A stretch of 64,000 nucleotides of DNA, taken from assembly GCF_016745505.1 (NCBI RefSeq), contig NZ_JAERUC010000193.1:39046-103045 (forward strand). The letters run 5' to 3'. Positions 23,770 through 32,683 of this stretch are shown here, piece by piece. This stretch comes from Streptomyces silvae (GTDB lineage Bacteria; Actinomycetota; Actinomycetes; Streptomycetales; Streptomycetaceae). Position numbers and translations under genes: made by a program. The notes below the pieces were generated by a model. The model was not told the DNA's origin. It did not search any database and was given only the letters and a program-made list of their open reading frames with translations. Numbering within the stretch: the stretch's first letter is position 1; the number at the start of each line of letters is the position of its first letter.

Positions 23770-25316
23770 CGGGTTACCTCTTTGTCCTTCGTCATCTGAC
23801 GCATCAGCGCTTCCTGCGTGGCCTCGGTCCGCGAGAACTCACCCGTCAGCCGTCCCGCCGCCATCGTGTAGATGCGGTCGCACATGCCGAGCAGCTCCGG
23901 CAGTTCGGAGGAAATGAAGACGACCGCCTTGCCCTGGGCGGCCAGCTGGTCGATGACCGTGTAGATCTCGTACTTGGCGCCCACGTCGATCCCGCGCGTG
24001 GGCTCGTCCAGGATCAGCACCTCGGGACCCGCGAAGATCCACTTGCTGAGGACGACCTTCTGCTGGTTGCCGCCGGACAGTTTGCCCACCGGCTCGAAGA
24101 CGGTCGGCGCCTTGATGTTCATGGACTTCCGGAAGCCCTCGGCGACCTGCCGCTCCCCGTGCTCGTCGACCACGCCCCGCTTGGAGACCTTGCCCAGCGC
24201 GGTCAGCGAGATGTTCCGGTTGATGGTGTCGATGAGGTTGAGGCCGTAGTGCTTGCGGTCCTCGGTGGCGTACGCGATGCCGTGCCGGACCGCCTCGGGG
24301 ACGGACTTCGTACGGATCTCGGTGCCGTCCCTGAGGACGGTGCCGCCCGCGTAACGGCCGTAGGAGCGTCCGAAGACGCTCATCGCCAGCTCGGTGCGGC
24401 CGGCGCCCATCAGCCCCGCGATGCCGACGATCTCGCCGCGCCGCACCTCGATCGAGACGTCGTCGACGACCTTGCGCTGCTGGTCGATGGGGTGGTGCAC
24501 CGTCCAGTTGCGGATCTCCAGGGCGGGCGCGGTCCCCTCCTCCGGGTGGTGCGGGGTCCGCTCCGGGAAGCGGTTCTCCAGGTCGCGGCCGACCATCCCG
24601 CTGATGATCCGGTCCTCGGTCGTCTCCTCCGCCCTCACGTCGAGAGTCTCGATGGAGTGCCCGTCGCGGATGATCGTGACCGAGTCGGCGACCCGGCGGA
24701 TCTCGTTGAGCTTGTGCGAGATGATGATCGAGGTGATGCCCTGTTCCTTCAGCGAGAGGATCAGGTCGAGGAGCTTGCCGCTGTCCTCGTCGTTGAGCGC
24801 CGCCGTCGGCTCGTCGAGGATGAGCAGCTTCACCTTCTTCGACAGCGCCTTGGCGATCTCCACCAACTGCTGCTTGCCCACGCCGATGTCGGCGACGCGG
24901 GTCTCCGGATGCTCGTCGAGACCGACGCGGCGCAGCAGTTCACCGGCGTGCCTCAGGGTGTCGTTCCAGTTGATCATTCCGCGCTTGGCGTGCTCGTTGC
25001 CGAGGAAGATGTTCTCCGCGATGGAGAGGTACGGCACCAGCGCCAGCTCCTGGTGGATGATCACGATGCCGTGCTGTTCGCTCGCCCGGATGTCCTTGAA
25101 CCGGCAGGTCTCACCCTCGAAGAGGACGTCCCCCTCGTAGGTGCCGTGCGGATGGACGCCGGAGAGCACCTTCATCAGGGTCGACTTGCCGGCGCCGTTC
25201 TCACCGCAGATGGCGTGGACCTCGCCCTGACGGACCGTCAGTGTGACGTCCGAAAGCGCTTTGACACCGGGAAAGGTCTTGACGATCGAGCGCATTTCCA
25301 GGACGGGTCCCGCCAT
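23766..25316 (-). CDS. Sugar ABC transporter ATPase, two ABC domains (GguA/MmsA/XylG type)
   Basis: 516 residues from ATG 25316 (GGAAGG seven bases upstream). Domain 1 has Walker A GENGAGKSTLM, signature IGVGKQQLVEIAKAL and Walker B LLILDEPTAAL. Domain 2 has GLMGAGRTELA in place of Walker A, LSGGNQQKVVLSKW and LILDEPTRGIDVG. The weak second Walker A is normal for sugar importers of this type. It powers import through the adjoining permease. Confidence 0.94.
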   Translation of the reverse strand: MAGPVLEMRSIVKTFPGVKALSDVTLTVRQGEVHAICGENGAGKSTLMKVLSGVHPHGTYEGDVLFEGETCRFKDIRASEQHGIVIIHQELALVPYLSIAENIFLGNEHAKRGMINWNDTLRHAGELLRRVGLDEHPETRVADIGVGKQQLVEIAKALSKKVKLLILDEPTAALNDEDSGKLLDLILSLKEQGITSIIISHKLNEIRRVADSVTIIRDGHSIETLDVRAEETTEDRIISGMVGRDLENRFPERTPHHPEEGTAPALEIRNWTVHHPIDQQRKVVDDVSIEVRRGEIVGIAGLMGAGRTELAMSVFGRSYGRYAGGTVLRDGTEIRTKSVPEAVRHGIAYATEDRKHYGLNLIDTINRNISLTALGKVSKRGVVDEHGERQVAEGFRKSMNIKAPTVFEPVGKLSGGNQQKVVLSKWIFAGPEVLILDEPTRGIDVGAKYEIYTVIDQLAAQGKAVVFISSELPELLGMCDRIYTMAAGRLTGEFSRTEATQEALMRQMTKDKEVTR

Positions 25317-25348
25317 GGTCTTGCCTTCCAATCCTTGAGGGAGCCCGG

Positions 25349-26458
25349 TTACTTGAGGTCGTTCTCGGTGTACTGGCCGTTGTCCACGAGAGCCTTCTTG
25401 TAGTTGGACTTGTCGACGCTGACCGGCTGCAGCAGGTAGGCGGGCACGACCTTGACGCCGTTGTTGTAGGACTTGGTGTCGTTGACCTCAGGCTTCTTGT
25501 CGTTCAGGGAGGCCTCGACCATGTTCGAGGCGATCTTGGCGAGCTTGCGCAGGTCCTTGTAGACGGTCTGGGTCTGCTCACCCGCAATGATCGACTTCAC
25601 GGAGGCGAGCTCCGCGTCCTGGCCCGTGACCACCGGCATGGCCTTGGCCTTGGTGCCGTAGCCGTCCGACTTCAGGGCGGAGAGGATGCCGATGGAGATG
25701 CCGTCGTACGGCGAGAGCACCGCGTCGACCTGGGCGCTGCGGTAACTGGACGTCAGCAGGTCGTCCATGCGCTTCTGCGCGGTGCCGCCGTCCCAGCGCA
25801 GGGTGGTGACCTGGTTGAGGGCGGTCTGCTTGGACCTGACGACCAGCTCGCCCTTGTCCATGTAGGGCTTGAGGACGTTCATCGCGCCCTGGAAGAAGTA
25901 CTTGGTGTTGTTGTCGTCGTTGGAGCCGGCGAACAGCTCGATGTTGAAGGGGCCCTTCTCGCCGTCCGACAGGCCGAGCTTGTCCGCGATGTACGTGCCC
26001 TGGAGCTCGCCGACCTTCTCGTTGTCGAACGAGGCGTAGTAGTCGACGTTCTCCGTGCCGAGGATCAGTCGGTCGTAGGAGATCACCGGGATGTCGGAGT
26101 CCTTGGCCTGCTGGACCACGTTGTTGAGGGACTTGTTGTCGATGGCGGCGATGATCAGGGCGTCCACACCCTGCGTGATCATGTTCTCGATCTGCGAGAC
26201 CTGCTGGTCCGGGTCGTCCTCCCCGTAGACGAGCTTGGTCTTGTAGCCCTTGGCCTTGAGCTCCTTCACGACGTTGTTGCCGTCGGAGATCCAGCGCTCG
26301 GAGGACTTGGTCGGCATCGCGATGCCGATGGTGGCGCCTTCGCTGCCACCCTTCTTCTCCTCGCCGCCGCCTTCGCTGTTCTGGCCGCAGGCGGTCAGGG
26401 TGAGGGCGAGGGAGGCGGCGGAGGCCACTGCGGCAAGTGCGGCTCTGCGGTTGCGCAT
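25349..26458 (-). CDS. ChvE-type multiple monosaccharide-binding lipoprotein
   Basis: 369 residues from ATG 26458; two upstream ATGs overlap the AAGGATG ribosome site. Lipobox LTLTAC at about 21-26 gives a lipid-anchored Cys. Periplasmic-binding fold: IGIAMPTKSSERWISDGNNV, DALIIAAIDNKSL, PVISYDRLILGTENVDYYAS and VVTGQDAELASVKSII, as in ChvE, which binds several aldoses such as arabinose, galactose and xylose. The 32-bp gap to the ATPase gene indicates one operon: binding protein, ATPase, permease, exported GalM. Confidence 0.93.
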   Translation of the reverse strand: MRNRRAALAAVASAASLALTLTACGQNSEGGGEEKKGGSEGATIGIAMPTKSSERWISDGNNVVKELKAKGYKTKLVYGEDDPDQQVSQIENMITQGVDALIIAAIDNKSLNNVVQQAKDSDIPVISYDRLILGTENVDYYASFDNEKVGELQGTYIADKLGLSDGEKGPFNIELFAGSNDDNNTKYFFQGAMNVLKPYMDKGELVVRSKQTALNQVTTLRWDGGTAQKRMDDLLTSSYRSAQVDAVLSPYDGISIGILSALKSDGYGTKAKAMPVVTGQDAELASVKSIIAGEQTQTVYKDLRKLAKIASNMVEASLNDKKPEVNDTKSYNNGVKVVPAYLLQPVSVDKSNYKKALVDNGQYTENDLK

Positions 26459-26532
26459 GGTCATCATCCTTGATGTGTGTCATGGCTCGGTCCGGTGGGG
26501 CCGGAACGCGGGCGCAGATCAGGTGTGTGGGA

Positions 26533-26575
26533 TTGTGCGCGTCTGTGTCTTCTTTTGTGCGCGGAGTTTCCGGAA
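26533..26575. promoter_or_regulatory. Repeats in the sugar-transporter promoter region
   Basis: TTGTGCGC occurs at 26533 and 26555 (22 bp apart, same face of the helix), and the palindrome TTCCGGAA is at 26568-26575. All lie within the 119 bp between the U32-like gene stop and the binding-protein start. This would suit a dimeric sugar regulator. Confidence 0.4.
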
Positions 26576-26577
26576 CG

Positions 26578-27561
26578 TTATGACGAGATGCCGAACCGGT
26601 TGAGCGGGCCCGGAAGTCGGCTGCCGAGGGCGGCCATGCCGCCCTCCGCCCCGTGCCGCGCCAGCAGGTCCAGCGCGAGCCGGCCGCGCCGCACCCGCTC
26701 CTTCGCGGTGGCCAGCGCCAGCTCCCGCAGGTGCCGGCCGTACGGATAGATGCCGGGCGCCTTGGAGAGGCCGAACTTCAGGTACAGCGGCGACCCGCGG
26801 CGGATCAGCTCGGCCACCTCGTACATCCGCACATAACCGCCCAGGTCGTCCGGTGCCTCGATGTAGAGGTCCATCGGGGCCCGCGAGACCCTGCGGATCT
26901 CGGTGAACTGGGCCAGCGTCAGGTCGGACGGGATGTTGATCGAGTCGGCCCCGAGCTGCTCGAAGACGGCGTACGAGGCCGGGTTCACGGGCCCGATGAG
27001 CGCCGACACCTTGAACGTGGTGTCCGCGGGCAGCGCCCCCTGCTCACGCAGCCGGTGCAGGGTCCACAGCACGCCCTCGTCGGCCACGAGCAGGCACTTC
27101 ACTCCCAGCCCCGTGGCGCGCAGGGCGTCCTCCACGCAGCCGGCCAGCGCGTCGTGACCCCGGGAGCGCAGCCCGGCGCCGCCGGAGTCCGTACGGACGG
27201 ACGCCCCGGTGTCCCAGGTGCCGCGCGGTCCCGTGAACAGGCAGAGCTCGGCGTCCCGTTCGGCGCAGCGGTCCACCATCTCCGTGATCTCCGCGTCGGT
27301 CAGCATCCAGACGCCGCTGCCCTGGCTGATGCGGTGGACCGGCACGTCGAGCCGGGCGGACTCCTCCAGTACGACGCCGAGGGCCTCCGGGCCCTCCACG
27401 GACGGCACCTCGGTGCGCCAGCTCCCGCCGTCGGGGAAGGAGTGCGGGGAGGCGTCGGCGGGGGACAGGGGTGCCGGGCCGAGGCCGAGCGCGGTGAGCG
27501 CGGCGTCACCGGGACGGCGGGCGCCGGCGGTACCGGGGGAGGGGGCAGGGGCGTCGGTCAC
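26578..27561 (-). CDS. U32-like TIM-barrel protein of unknown function
   Basis: 327 residues from GTG 27561 with AAGGA upstream; the frame is open further but is not coding-like. The C-terminal two thirds read as a beta/alpha barrel (FKVSALIGPVNPASYAVFEQ, LGADSINIPSDLTLAQFTEI, LYLKFGLSKAPGIYPYGRHL). It resembles proteins annotated as U32-family peptidases in actinobacterial sugar-acid loci. A protease role seems unlikely given the setting; an aldolase-like or sugar-binding role is possible. It carries the shared TTCGGTATTTCG element 14 bp before its start and lies downstream of the dehydrogenase and dehydratase genes. Confidence 0.6.
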   Translation of the reverse strand: MTDAPAPSPGTAGARRPGDAALTALGLGPAPLSPADASPHSFPDGGSWRTEVPSVEGPEALGVVLEESARLDVPVHRISQGSGVWMLTDAEITEMVDRCAERDAELCLFTGPRGTWDTGASVRTDSGGAGLRSRGHDALAGCVEDALRATGLGVKCLLVADEGVLWTLHRLREQGALPADTTFKVSALIGPVNPASYAVFEQLGADSINIPSDLTLAQFTEIRRVSRAPMDLYIEAPDDLGGYVRMYEVAELIRRGSPLYLKFGLSKAPGIYPYGRHLRELALATAKERVRRGRLALDLLARHGAEGGMAALGSRLPGPLNRFGISS

Positions 27562-27574
27562 GACTGGTCCTTCA

Positions 27575-27588
27575 TGTTCGGTATTTCG
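27575..27588. promoter_or_regulatory. Shared sugar-regulon element, copy 2
   Basis: TGTTCGGTATTTCG, identical over 14 bp to 29843-29856 and related to the perfect palindrome at 19732. It lies 14 bp upstream of the U32-like start, overlapping the expected transcription start region. Confidence 0.65.
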
Positions 27589-27653
27589 GACGAAGTTCGG
27601 ATCTCTAGGAACGCGATCTCGGGCGGCGGCCCCGAGGCCGCCGCGGCGCGGGG

Positions 27654-28673
27654 TCACGGCCGCAGCAGCACCTTCCCGGTCCCCGGGTCCCCGGAGCCCA
27701 CCAGCGCCACCGCCTCGGCGAACCGCTCCAGCGGGAACTCGTGGGTGATCAGCGGCGCCGGATCGAGCAGCCCGGCCGTGAACGCCCGCACCGCGTACGA
27801 CCAGGCCGCCGAGGACGCCCCGAAGACACTGCGCACGGTGAGCTGGCCCAGCGACAGGTGCACCGGGTCGATGCCCACCGCGCCCGGGGTGAACATCCCG
27901 GTCAGCACCACCCGCCCGCCCCGGCGTGCCAGCAGACACGCGTCGGCCGCGGTGGTCGGCGCTCCGGCCGTCTCCACGACCAGGTCGTAGCGGCCCCGCA
28001 CCTCCTCGGCCTCCTTGGGCACCCGGGCCTCGCCCGCGCCGAAGTCCAACGCCTGGGCGGCCCGTTGCTCCCTCGGGTCGATCACTGTGAGCTCGGCGGG
28101 CGACACCGCCGCCAGCAGCTGCACCGCCAGCAGGCCGAGCGTGCCCGCCCCCAGGACGGCGATCCGCTCACCCGGCTCGGGCGCCCCGGCCCGTACCGCC
28201 GCCGCGACGACCGCGGCCGGCTCCAGCAGGGCGGCGGCGCGCAGGTCGGCGTCGTCGGCAAGTGGGTGCAGCAGCCGCGCCGGGACCACCAGGTGGTCGG
28301 CGAACGCGCCGGGCCGGGTGAACCCCGTCTCGTCGTACCCCGCCGTGCACAGGGAGGTCTCCCCGTGCCGGCACCGCTCGCAGCGCCCGCACGCCCGGAA
28401 GCCCTCGGCGACCGTACGCCGACCGGTCAGCGCCGGGTCGACGCCCTCGCCGACCGCGTCGACGGTCCCCGACCACTCGTGGCCGGGGACCACGGGGTAG
28501 CGCACATAGGCCAGGTCCCGGTGTCCGTTGTACACCTCGCGGTCGCTCATGCAGATTCCGGCCGCGGCGACCCGCACCCTGACCTCGCCGGGGCCCGGCT
28601 CCGGGAGCGGCCCCTCGGCCAGCGTGTGGCTGCCGGGCCGCTCGACGGTCAACGAGCGGGAGAGTGACGTCAC
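27654..28673 (-). CDS. Zinc-dependent alcohol/polyol dehydrogenase
   Basis: 339 residues from GTG 28673, overlapping the dehydratase stop by GTGA. It is a medium-chain dehydrogenase with a catalytic zinc site (GICMSDREVYNGH, GHEWSGTV) and four structural zinc Cys (CGRCERCRHGETSLC). The nucleotide fold is VLGAGTLGLLAVQLL. Likely substrates are sugar alcohols or keto-sugar derivatives, in keeping with the coupled sugar-acid dehydratase. Confidence 0.88.
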   Translation of the reverse strand: MTSLSRSLTVERPGSHTLAEGPLPEPGPGEVRVRVAAAGICMSDREVYNGHRDLAYVRYPVVPGHEWSGTVDAVGEGVDPALTGRRTVAEGFRACGRCERCRHGETSLCTAGYDETGFTRPGAFADHLVVPARLLHPLADDADLRAAALLEPAAVVAAAVRAGAPEPGERIAVLGAGTLGLLAVQLLAAVSPAELTVIDPREQRAAQALDFGAGEARVPKEAEEVRGRYDLVVETAGAPTTAADACLLARRGGRVVLTGMFTPGAVGIDPVHLSLGQLTVRSVFGASSAAWSYAVRAFTAGLLDPAPLITHEFPLERFAEAVALVGSGDPGTGKVLLRP

Positions 28674-29824
28674 TTGGGCTGCCTCTTCTCCCAGCCGTCC
28701 GCCCACAGGTCGAACCGTGCCTGCTGCTGCGGGAACTCCGCCGCCGCGTCCACGTCCAGCTCCACACCCAGCCCGGGTGCGTCGGAGAGCTCGAAGCAGC
28801 CGGTGGCGGGGTCGACCGCGGGGGCGCCCTTGACGACCTTCTTGATGTCCGCGTCCGCGAAGTCGTTGAAGTGTTCCAGGATCTTGAAGTTGGGGGTGCA
28901 GCCGGCCACCTGGAGGCTGGCCGCGGTCAGCACCGAACCGCCCACGTTGTGCGGGGCGATCAGCGTGTAGTGGGTCTCGGCGGTCGCCGCGAGCTTGCGG
29001 GTCTCCAGGATGCCGCCGATGTGGCCGACGTCCGGCTGGATGATGTCGGCGGCCTGCGACTCGAAGAGCTCCCGGAACTCGATCCGGTCGTGGATGCGTT
29101 CACCGGTCGCGATCGGCATGTCCACCTTCTCCGCGACCTTGGACAGCGCCTTGAGGTTCTCCGGCGGCACCGGCTCCTCCAGCCAGGCCGGCCTGAACGG
29201 CGCCATCTCGCGGGCGATCCGCACCGCCGTGGACGGGCTGAACCGCCCGTGCATCTCCAGCATCAGCTCCGTGTCGGGCCCGATGGCGTCCCGGACGGCC
29301 TCGATGAGGGACACGGCGTAACGGGTCTCCTCCTGGCCGAGCTCGAAGTGCCCCGTGCCGAAGGGGTCGATCTTCAGTGCCCGGTAGCCCCGCTCGACGA
29401 CCCCCTGGGCCGCCTTGTGGTACGCCTCCGGGGTGCGCTCGGTGGTGTACCAGCCGTTGGCGTACGCCTTGACCCGGTCGGTGACCTTCCCGCCCAGCAG
29501 CTGCCAGACGGGGACGCCGAGCGCCTTGCCCTTGATGTCCCAGCAGGCCATCTCGATGACCGCGATGCCGGACATCACGATCTCCCCGGCCCGCCCGTAG
29601 TCGCCGTACTTCATACGGCGGACGAGGTCCTCGATCGCGAACGGGTCGGAACCCTCGATGTGGTTGGCCGACGCCTCGCGCAGATAGCCGAGCAGTGCGT
29701 CCGTGCGGCCCAGCATGCGGGTCTCGCCGACCCCGGTGAGGCCCTCGTCCGTGTGGACCTGGACATAGGTGAGGTTGCGCCACGGCGTTCCGACGACATG
29801 CGTGCTGATTCCGGTGATGCGCAC
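28670..29824 (-). CDS. Enolase-superfamily sugar-acid dehydratase (galactonate dehydratase-like)
   Basis: 384 residues from GTG 29824, with GGAGAGG eight bases upstream. Mandelate-racemase subgroup: K151-x-D153 (ALKIDPFG), E191 with H193 in LEMHGRFS (compare DxHGR of D-galactonate dehydratase), E217, E243, then D266-H269 and H293. The HGR feature favours an aldonic-acid dehydratase producing a 2-keto-3-deoxy acid. It is first in a three-gene unit with the Zn dehydrogenase and the U32-like protein and has the shared operator about 20 bp upstream. The exact sugar acid is not assigned. Confidence 0.85.
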   Translation of the reverse strand: MRITGISTHVVGTPWRNLTYVQVHTDEGLTGVGETRMLGRTDALLGYLREASANHIEGSDPFAIEDLVRRMKYGDYGRAGEIVMSGIAVIEMACWDIKGKALGVPVWQLLGGKVTDRVKAYANGWYTTERTPEAYHKAAQGVVERGYRALKIDPFGTGHFELGQEETRYAVSLIEAVRDAIGPDTELMLEMHGRFSPSTAVRIAREMAPFRPAWLEEPVPPENLKALSKVAEKVDMPIATGERIHDRIEFRELFESQAADIIQPDVGHIGGILETRKLAATAETHYTLIAPHNVGGSVLTAASLQVAGCTPNFKILEHFNDFADADIKKVVKGAPAVDPATGCFELSDAPGLGVELDVDAAAEFPQQQARFDLWADGWEKRQPK

Positions 29825-29842
29825 GGGTGTTGCCTCTCCACG

Positions 29843-29856
29843 TGTTCGGTATTTCG
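29843..29856. promoter_or_regulatory. Shared sugar-regulon element, copy 3
   Basis: TGTTCGGTATTTCG, identical to copy 2. On the gene strand, TTTCGAACGAGT immediately upstream repeats the TATCGAACGAGT context seen beside the abfA palindrome, strengthening the link between the three sites. Confidence 0.65.
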
Positions 29857-29935
29857 TCACTCGTTCGAAATGCTGGCGTGACGGTAATGACGGGCCAGGG
29901 GACGTGTCAATGGTTCGCACAAGTACGCTGACGCC

Positions 29936-30721
29936 ATGAGTGATCTCGGCGCGGGTTTCGGTTACTTGATCAAGGGGCAGCGCTGGGTCTTCGGCCACGC
30001 CCGGTGGTTCGGCTTCGGTCTGCTGCCCGCGCTGGTCACCCTGATCGTCTACGCGGGCGCACTGGTCGGACTGGGCTACGGCGCCGACGACTTCGTCGCC
30101 TGGGCCACCCCGTTCGCCGACGACTGGTCCTCACCCTGGCTCGGGCTCCTGCGCAACACCCTGGTCGTCCTGGTCTTCGTGCTCGGGATATTCCTCGCCG
30201 TCATCACCTTCACCGCGGTGACCCTGCTGGTCGGCCAGCCGTTCTACGAGTCGCTCTCCGAGGAGGTCGACCGCAGCGAGGGCGGCGAGGTGCACGAGTC
30301 GGGCCTGTCCCTCTGGCGCGAACTGTGGATCTCCGCCCGCGACTCCGTCCGCATCCTGGTGCGCGTCGCGTTCTACGGGGTGCTGCTCTTCGCCCTCGGG
30401 TTCATCCCCGTCGTCGGGCAGACCGTGATCCCCGTCCTCGGCTTCTGCGTCTCCGGCTACTTCCTGTCCGAGGAGCTCACCGGCGTCGCCCTCCAGCGCC
30501 GCGGCATGGTCCTGAAGGACCGGCTCACGCTGCTGCGCGGCCGCCGCATGATGGTCCTGGGCTTCGGGGTCCCGCTCGCGGTCGCCTTCGTCGTCCCGTT
30601 CGTCGCCGTGTTCCTGATGCCGGGCGCCGTCGCCGGGGCCACACTGCTGGCCCGCGAGCTCACCCGGACACCCGAGCCGGAGCCGGTCCCCTCGTCGCCG
30701 TACACCCTGCACAAGGACTGA
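29936..30721 (+). CDS. EI24/CysZ-domain membrane protein
   Basis: 261 residues, ATG start. It has four to six transmembrane segments (about 25-47, 70-92, 142-185 and 205-235) with EI24 landmarks LVGQPFYESLSEEVD and GFCVSGYFLSEELTGVALQR. CysZ members carry sulfate, but actinobacterial EI24 proteins are mostly uncharacterised. It is divergent from the dehydratase gene and convergent with galM, and not obviously part of the sugar regulon. Confidence 0.83.
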   Translation: MSDLGAGFGYLIKGQRWVFGHARWFGFGLLPALVTLIVYAGALVGLGYGADDFVAWATPFADDWSSPWLGLLRNTLVVLVFVLGIFLAVITFTAVTLLVGQPFYESLSEEVDRSEGGEVHESGLSLWRELWISARDSVRILVRVAFYGVLLFALGFIPVVGQTVIPVLGFCVSGYFLSEELTGVALQRRGMVLKDRLTLLRGRRMMVLGFGVPLAVAFVVPFVAVFLMPGAVAGATLLARELTRTPEPEPVPSSPYTLHKD

Positions 30722-30749
30722 GGGGCCCGCGCCGGCCCGTGGGACGGCC

Positions 30750-31742
30750 TCAGCGCACGGAGAAGCCGTACACCGTCGTGGAGGCGAACTCCTCGCCCGG
30801 CCGCAGCACCGTGCCGGGGAACTCCGGGCGGTTCGGGGAGTCCGGGAAGTGCTGCGTCTCCAGCGCGATCCCCGCGCACGGCACGAACGGTCCGTCGCCG
30901 AGGTGGTCGGCGGTGTACAGCTGGATCCCCGGCTCCGTCGTCCGCACGCTCATCAGCCGGCCCGACGCCGGGTCGTACAGCTCGGCGGCCGGCTCCCCGC
31001 CGGTCTCCTCCAGCACGTAGTTGACGTCGTAGCCCGGCCCCACCGGCCTCGGCTCCCGGAAGTCGAACCTGGTCCCCTCCACCGGCACGAGCTCGCCCGT
31101 CGGGATCGACTCCCCGTCCACCGGGGTGATCCGCCCGGCCGCCAGCCGCAGTTCGTGCCCGAGAGCGCTCCCGCTGTCCGCCCCGGCGAGGTTCCAGTAC
31201 GTGTGATTCGTCAGGTTCACCACGGTCGGCGCGTCCGTCGTCGCCCGGTAGGCGATCCGCAGCGCGCCGTCCTCGTCCAGGGTGTACGTCACCGAGGCCG
31301 CCAGCCGCCCCGGGAAGCCCTCCTCGCCGTCCTCGGCGACCAGGGAGAGCCGCACACCGTCCGGCACCTCCTCGGCGTCCCAGACGCGCTTGTCGAAGCC
31401 GCGCCCACCGCCGTGCAGGGTGTTGCGGCCCTCGTTCGCCGTCACCCGGTGCGTCCGGCCGTCCAGGACGAACGAACCGCCCCCGATCCGGTTCGCGTAC
31501 CGCCCGACGACCGCGCCGAAATAGGGGCCCGTGTACGTCTCGTACGCCGTGACGTCCGGCAGCCCGAGCGCCACCTCGGCCCGCGCGCCGTCCCGTCCGG
31601 GCACCACGACGGACTGCACCACCGCGCCGTACGTCAGCACCCGCACCCGCGTGCCCCCGCGCTCCAGGGTCCAGCGCCGGACCGGCGTACCGTCCGTGAG
31701 GGTGGAGAAGTCTTCGCTCTGTACCGCTGTACCCGTCGTCAT
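30750..31742 (-). CDS. Cytosolic aldose 1-epimerase (GalM)
   Basis: 330 residues from ATG 31742; no signal peptide and no good ribosome site. GalM landmarks: GRYANRIGGGSF, NTLHGGGRGFDKRVWD, NLTNHTYWNLAG, ALETQHFPDSPNRPEFPG. It is a paralogue of the Tat-exported GalM at 21332, so mutarotation appears to be served both inside and outside the cell. The SGNH gene lies 26 bp upstream and may be co-transcribed. Confidence 0.9.
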   Translation of the reverse strand: MTTGTAVQSEDFSTLTDGTPVRRWTLERGGTRVRVLTYGAVVQSVVVPGRDGARAEVALGLPDVTAYETYTGPYFGAVVGRYANRIGGGSFVLDGRTHRVTANEGRNTLHGGGRGFDKRVWDAEEVPDGVRLSLVAEDGEEGFPGRLAASVTYTLDEDGALRIAYRATTDAPTVVNLTNHTYWNLAGADSGSALGHELRLAAGRITPVDGESIPTGELVPVEGTRFDFREPRPVGPGYDVNYVLEETGGEPAAELYDPASGRLMSVRTTEPGIQLYTADHLGDGPFVPCAGIALETQHFPDSPNRPEFPGTVLRPGEEFASTTVYGFSVR

Positions 31743-31768
31743 GATCAAGAACTTTACGGCGCGCCGGG

Positions 31769-32683
31769 CTACGCCGGAGGCCCGGCCGCCGTGACCGCCC
31801 GGTACGCGATCTCCGCCAGCCTGGCCTGGCCGTTGCGGCCCGGGTGGAACCAGTCCCACTCGCTGAGCTGCTCACCGGTGAACCGGTAGTCGAAGACCGC
31901 CCCGCCGTCGTAGCGGCACCGCTCGTCCCGCGCGCAGACGTCCCGCAGCACCCCGTTGTACGCCACGACCCGCTCCAGCACCGCGTCTCGCCGGGCGACG
32001 GCCGCACTGCCCATGTCGTCGGCGTCGCCCAGCATCGACCGGCAGATCCCCAGCTTCCAGATCTGCTTGCCCAGCGGGTTCTCACGCCCGGTCGACCAGA
32101 GCCGCTTGAGGTCCGGCACGCTCGACACGTACACCTGTGCCTTCGGGGCCGAGGCGCGCAACTGCCGCATCGACGCCTCGAAGGAGGCCCGGAAGTCCGC
32201 CACCGGGGTCATGAGCGCGACCGAGTCCCGGCAGGCGTCGTTGGCGCCGATCATCACCGTGACCAGCTCCGGCCGGTCCTTCGCGGCCAGCGCCATCTGC
32301 TCCGGCAGCTGCGCCATCCTCGCGCCCGACACGGCGTGGTTCCAGCTGTGCGAAGCCGCCTTCGACGCCCCCAGGAGACGTACGGCGAGGCTGCGCACCC
32401 CGCCGTCGGTCCCGGTCGCCCAGGACACCTCCGGGCAGTCGGCCAGCACCGAGCAGGCGTCGAAGCCCCGGGTGATGGAGTCCCCGACCGCCGCGATCGA
32501 GGCCGGGCTCGCGTCCCACGCGGGCGTCGGCGAGGCGGAGGGGCTCCCGGCGCCCGCGGTGCTCCGCGCCGTCGTACCCCCGTCGGAGGTGCAGCCCGTG
32601 AGTGCGGCGGCACCGACGAGCGCGACCGCCGTCAGAGTGGCCGCGGCGCCCCGGGCGCGGCGGCGTGGCGAACGCTCAGGCAT
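31769..32683 (-). CDS. SGNH/GDSL-family esterase lipoprotein
   Basis: 304 residues from ATG 32683 with GGAGGGG upstream. The lipobox AALTGC (about residue 30) predicts lipid anchoring after a Ser/Thr-rich linker. The SGNH blocks are AAVGDSITRGFDAC (nucleophile Ser), MIGANDAC (Asn) and EWDWFHPGRNGQ (Asp, His). Substrates could be acetylated sugars or lipids at the cell surface. Its place next to galM suggests carbohydrate esters, but this is inference. Confidence 0.88.
   Translation of the reverse strand: MPERSPRRRARGAAATLTAVALVGAAALTGCTSDGGTTARSTAGAGSPSASPTPAWDASPASIAAVGDSITRGFDACSVLADCPEVSWATGTDGGVRSLAVRLLGASKAASHSWNHAVSGARMAQLPEQMALAAKDRPELVTVMIGANDACRDSVALMTPVADFRASFEASMRQLRASAPKAQVYVSSVPDLKRLWSTGRENPLGKQIWKLGICRSMLGDADDMGSAAVARRDAVLERVVAYNGVLRDVCARDERCRYDGGAVFDYRFTGEQLSEWDWFHPGRNGQARLAEIAYRAVTAAGPPA

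Noticed and set aside
22513..23799. 428-codon plus-strand frame opposite the sugar permease
   Set aside because: Extremely Asp/His/Gln/Arg-rich low-complexity product, the mirror image of a membrane protein gene; no start signal.
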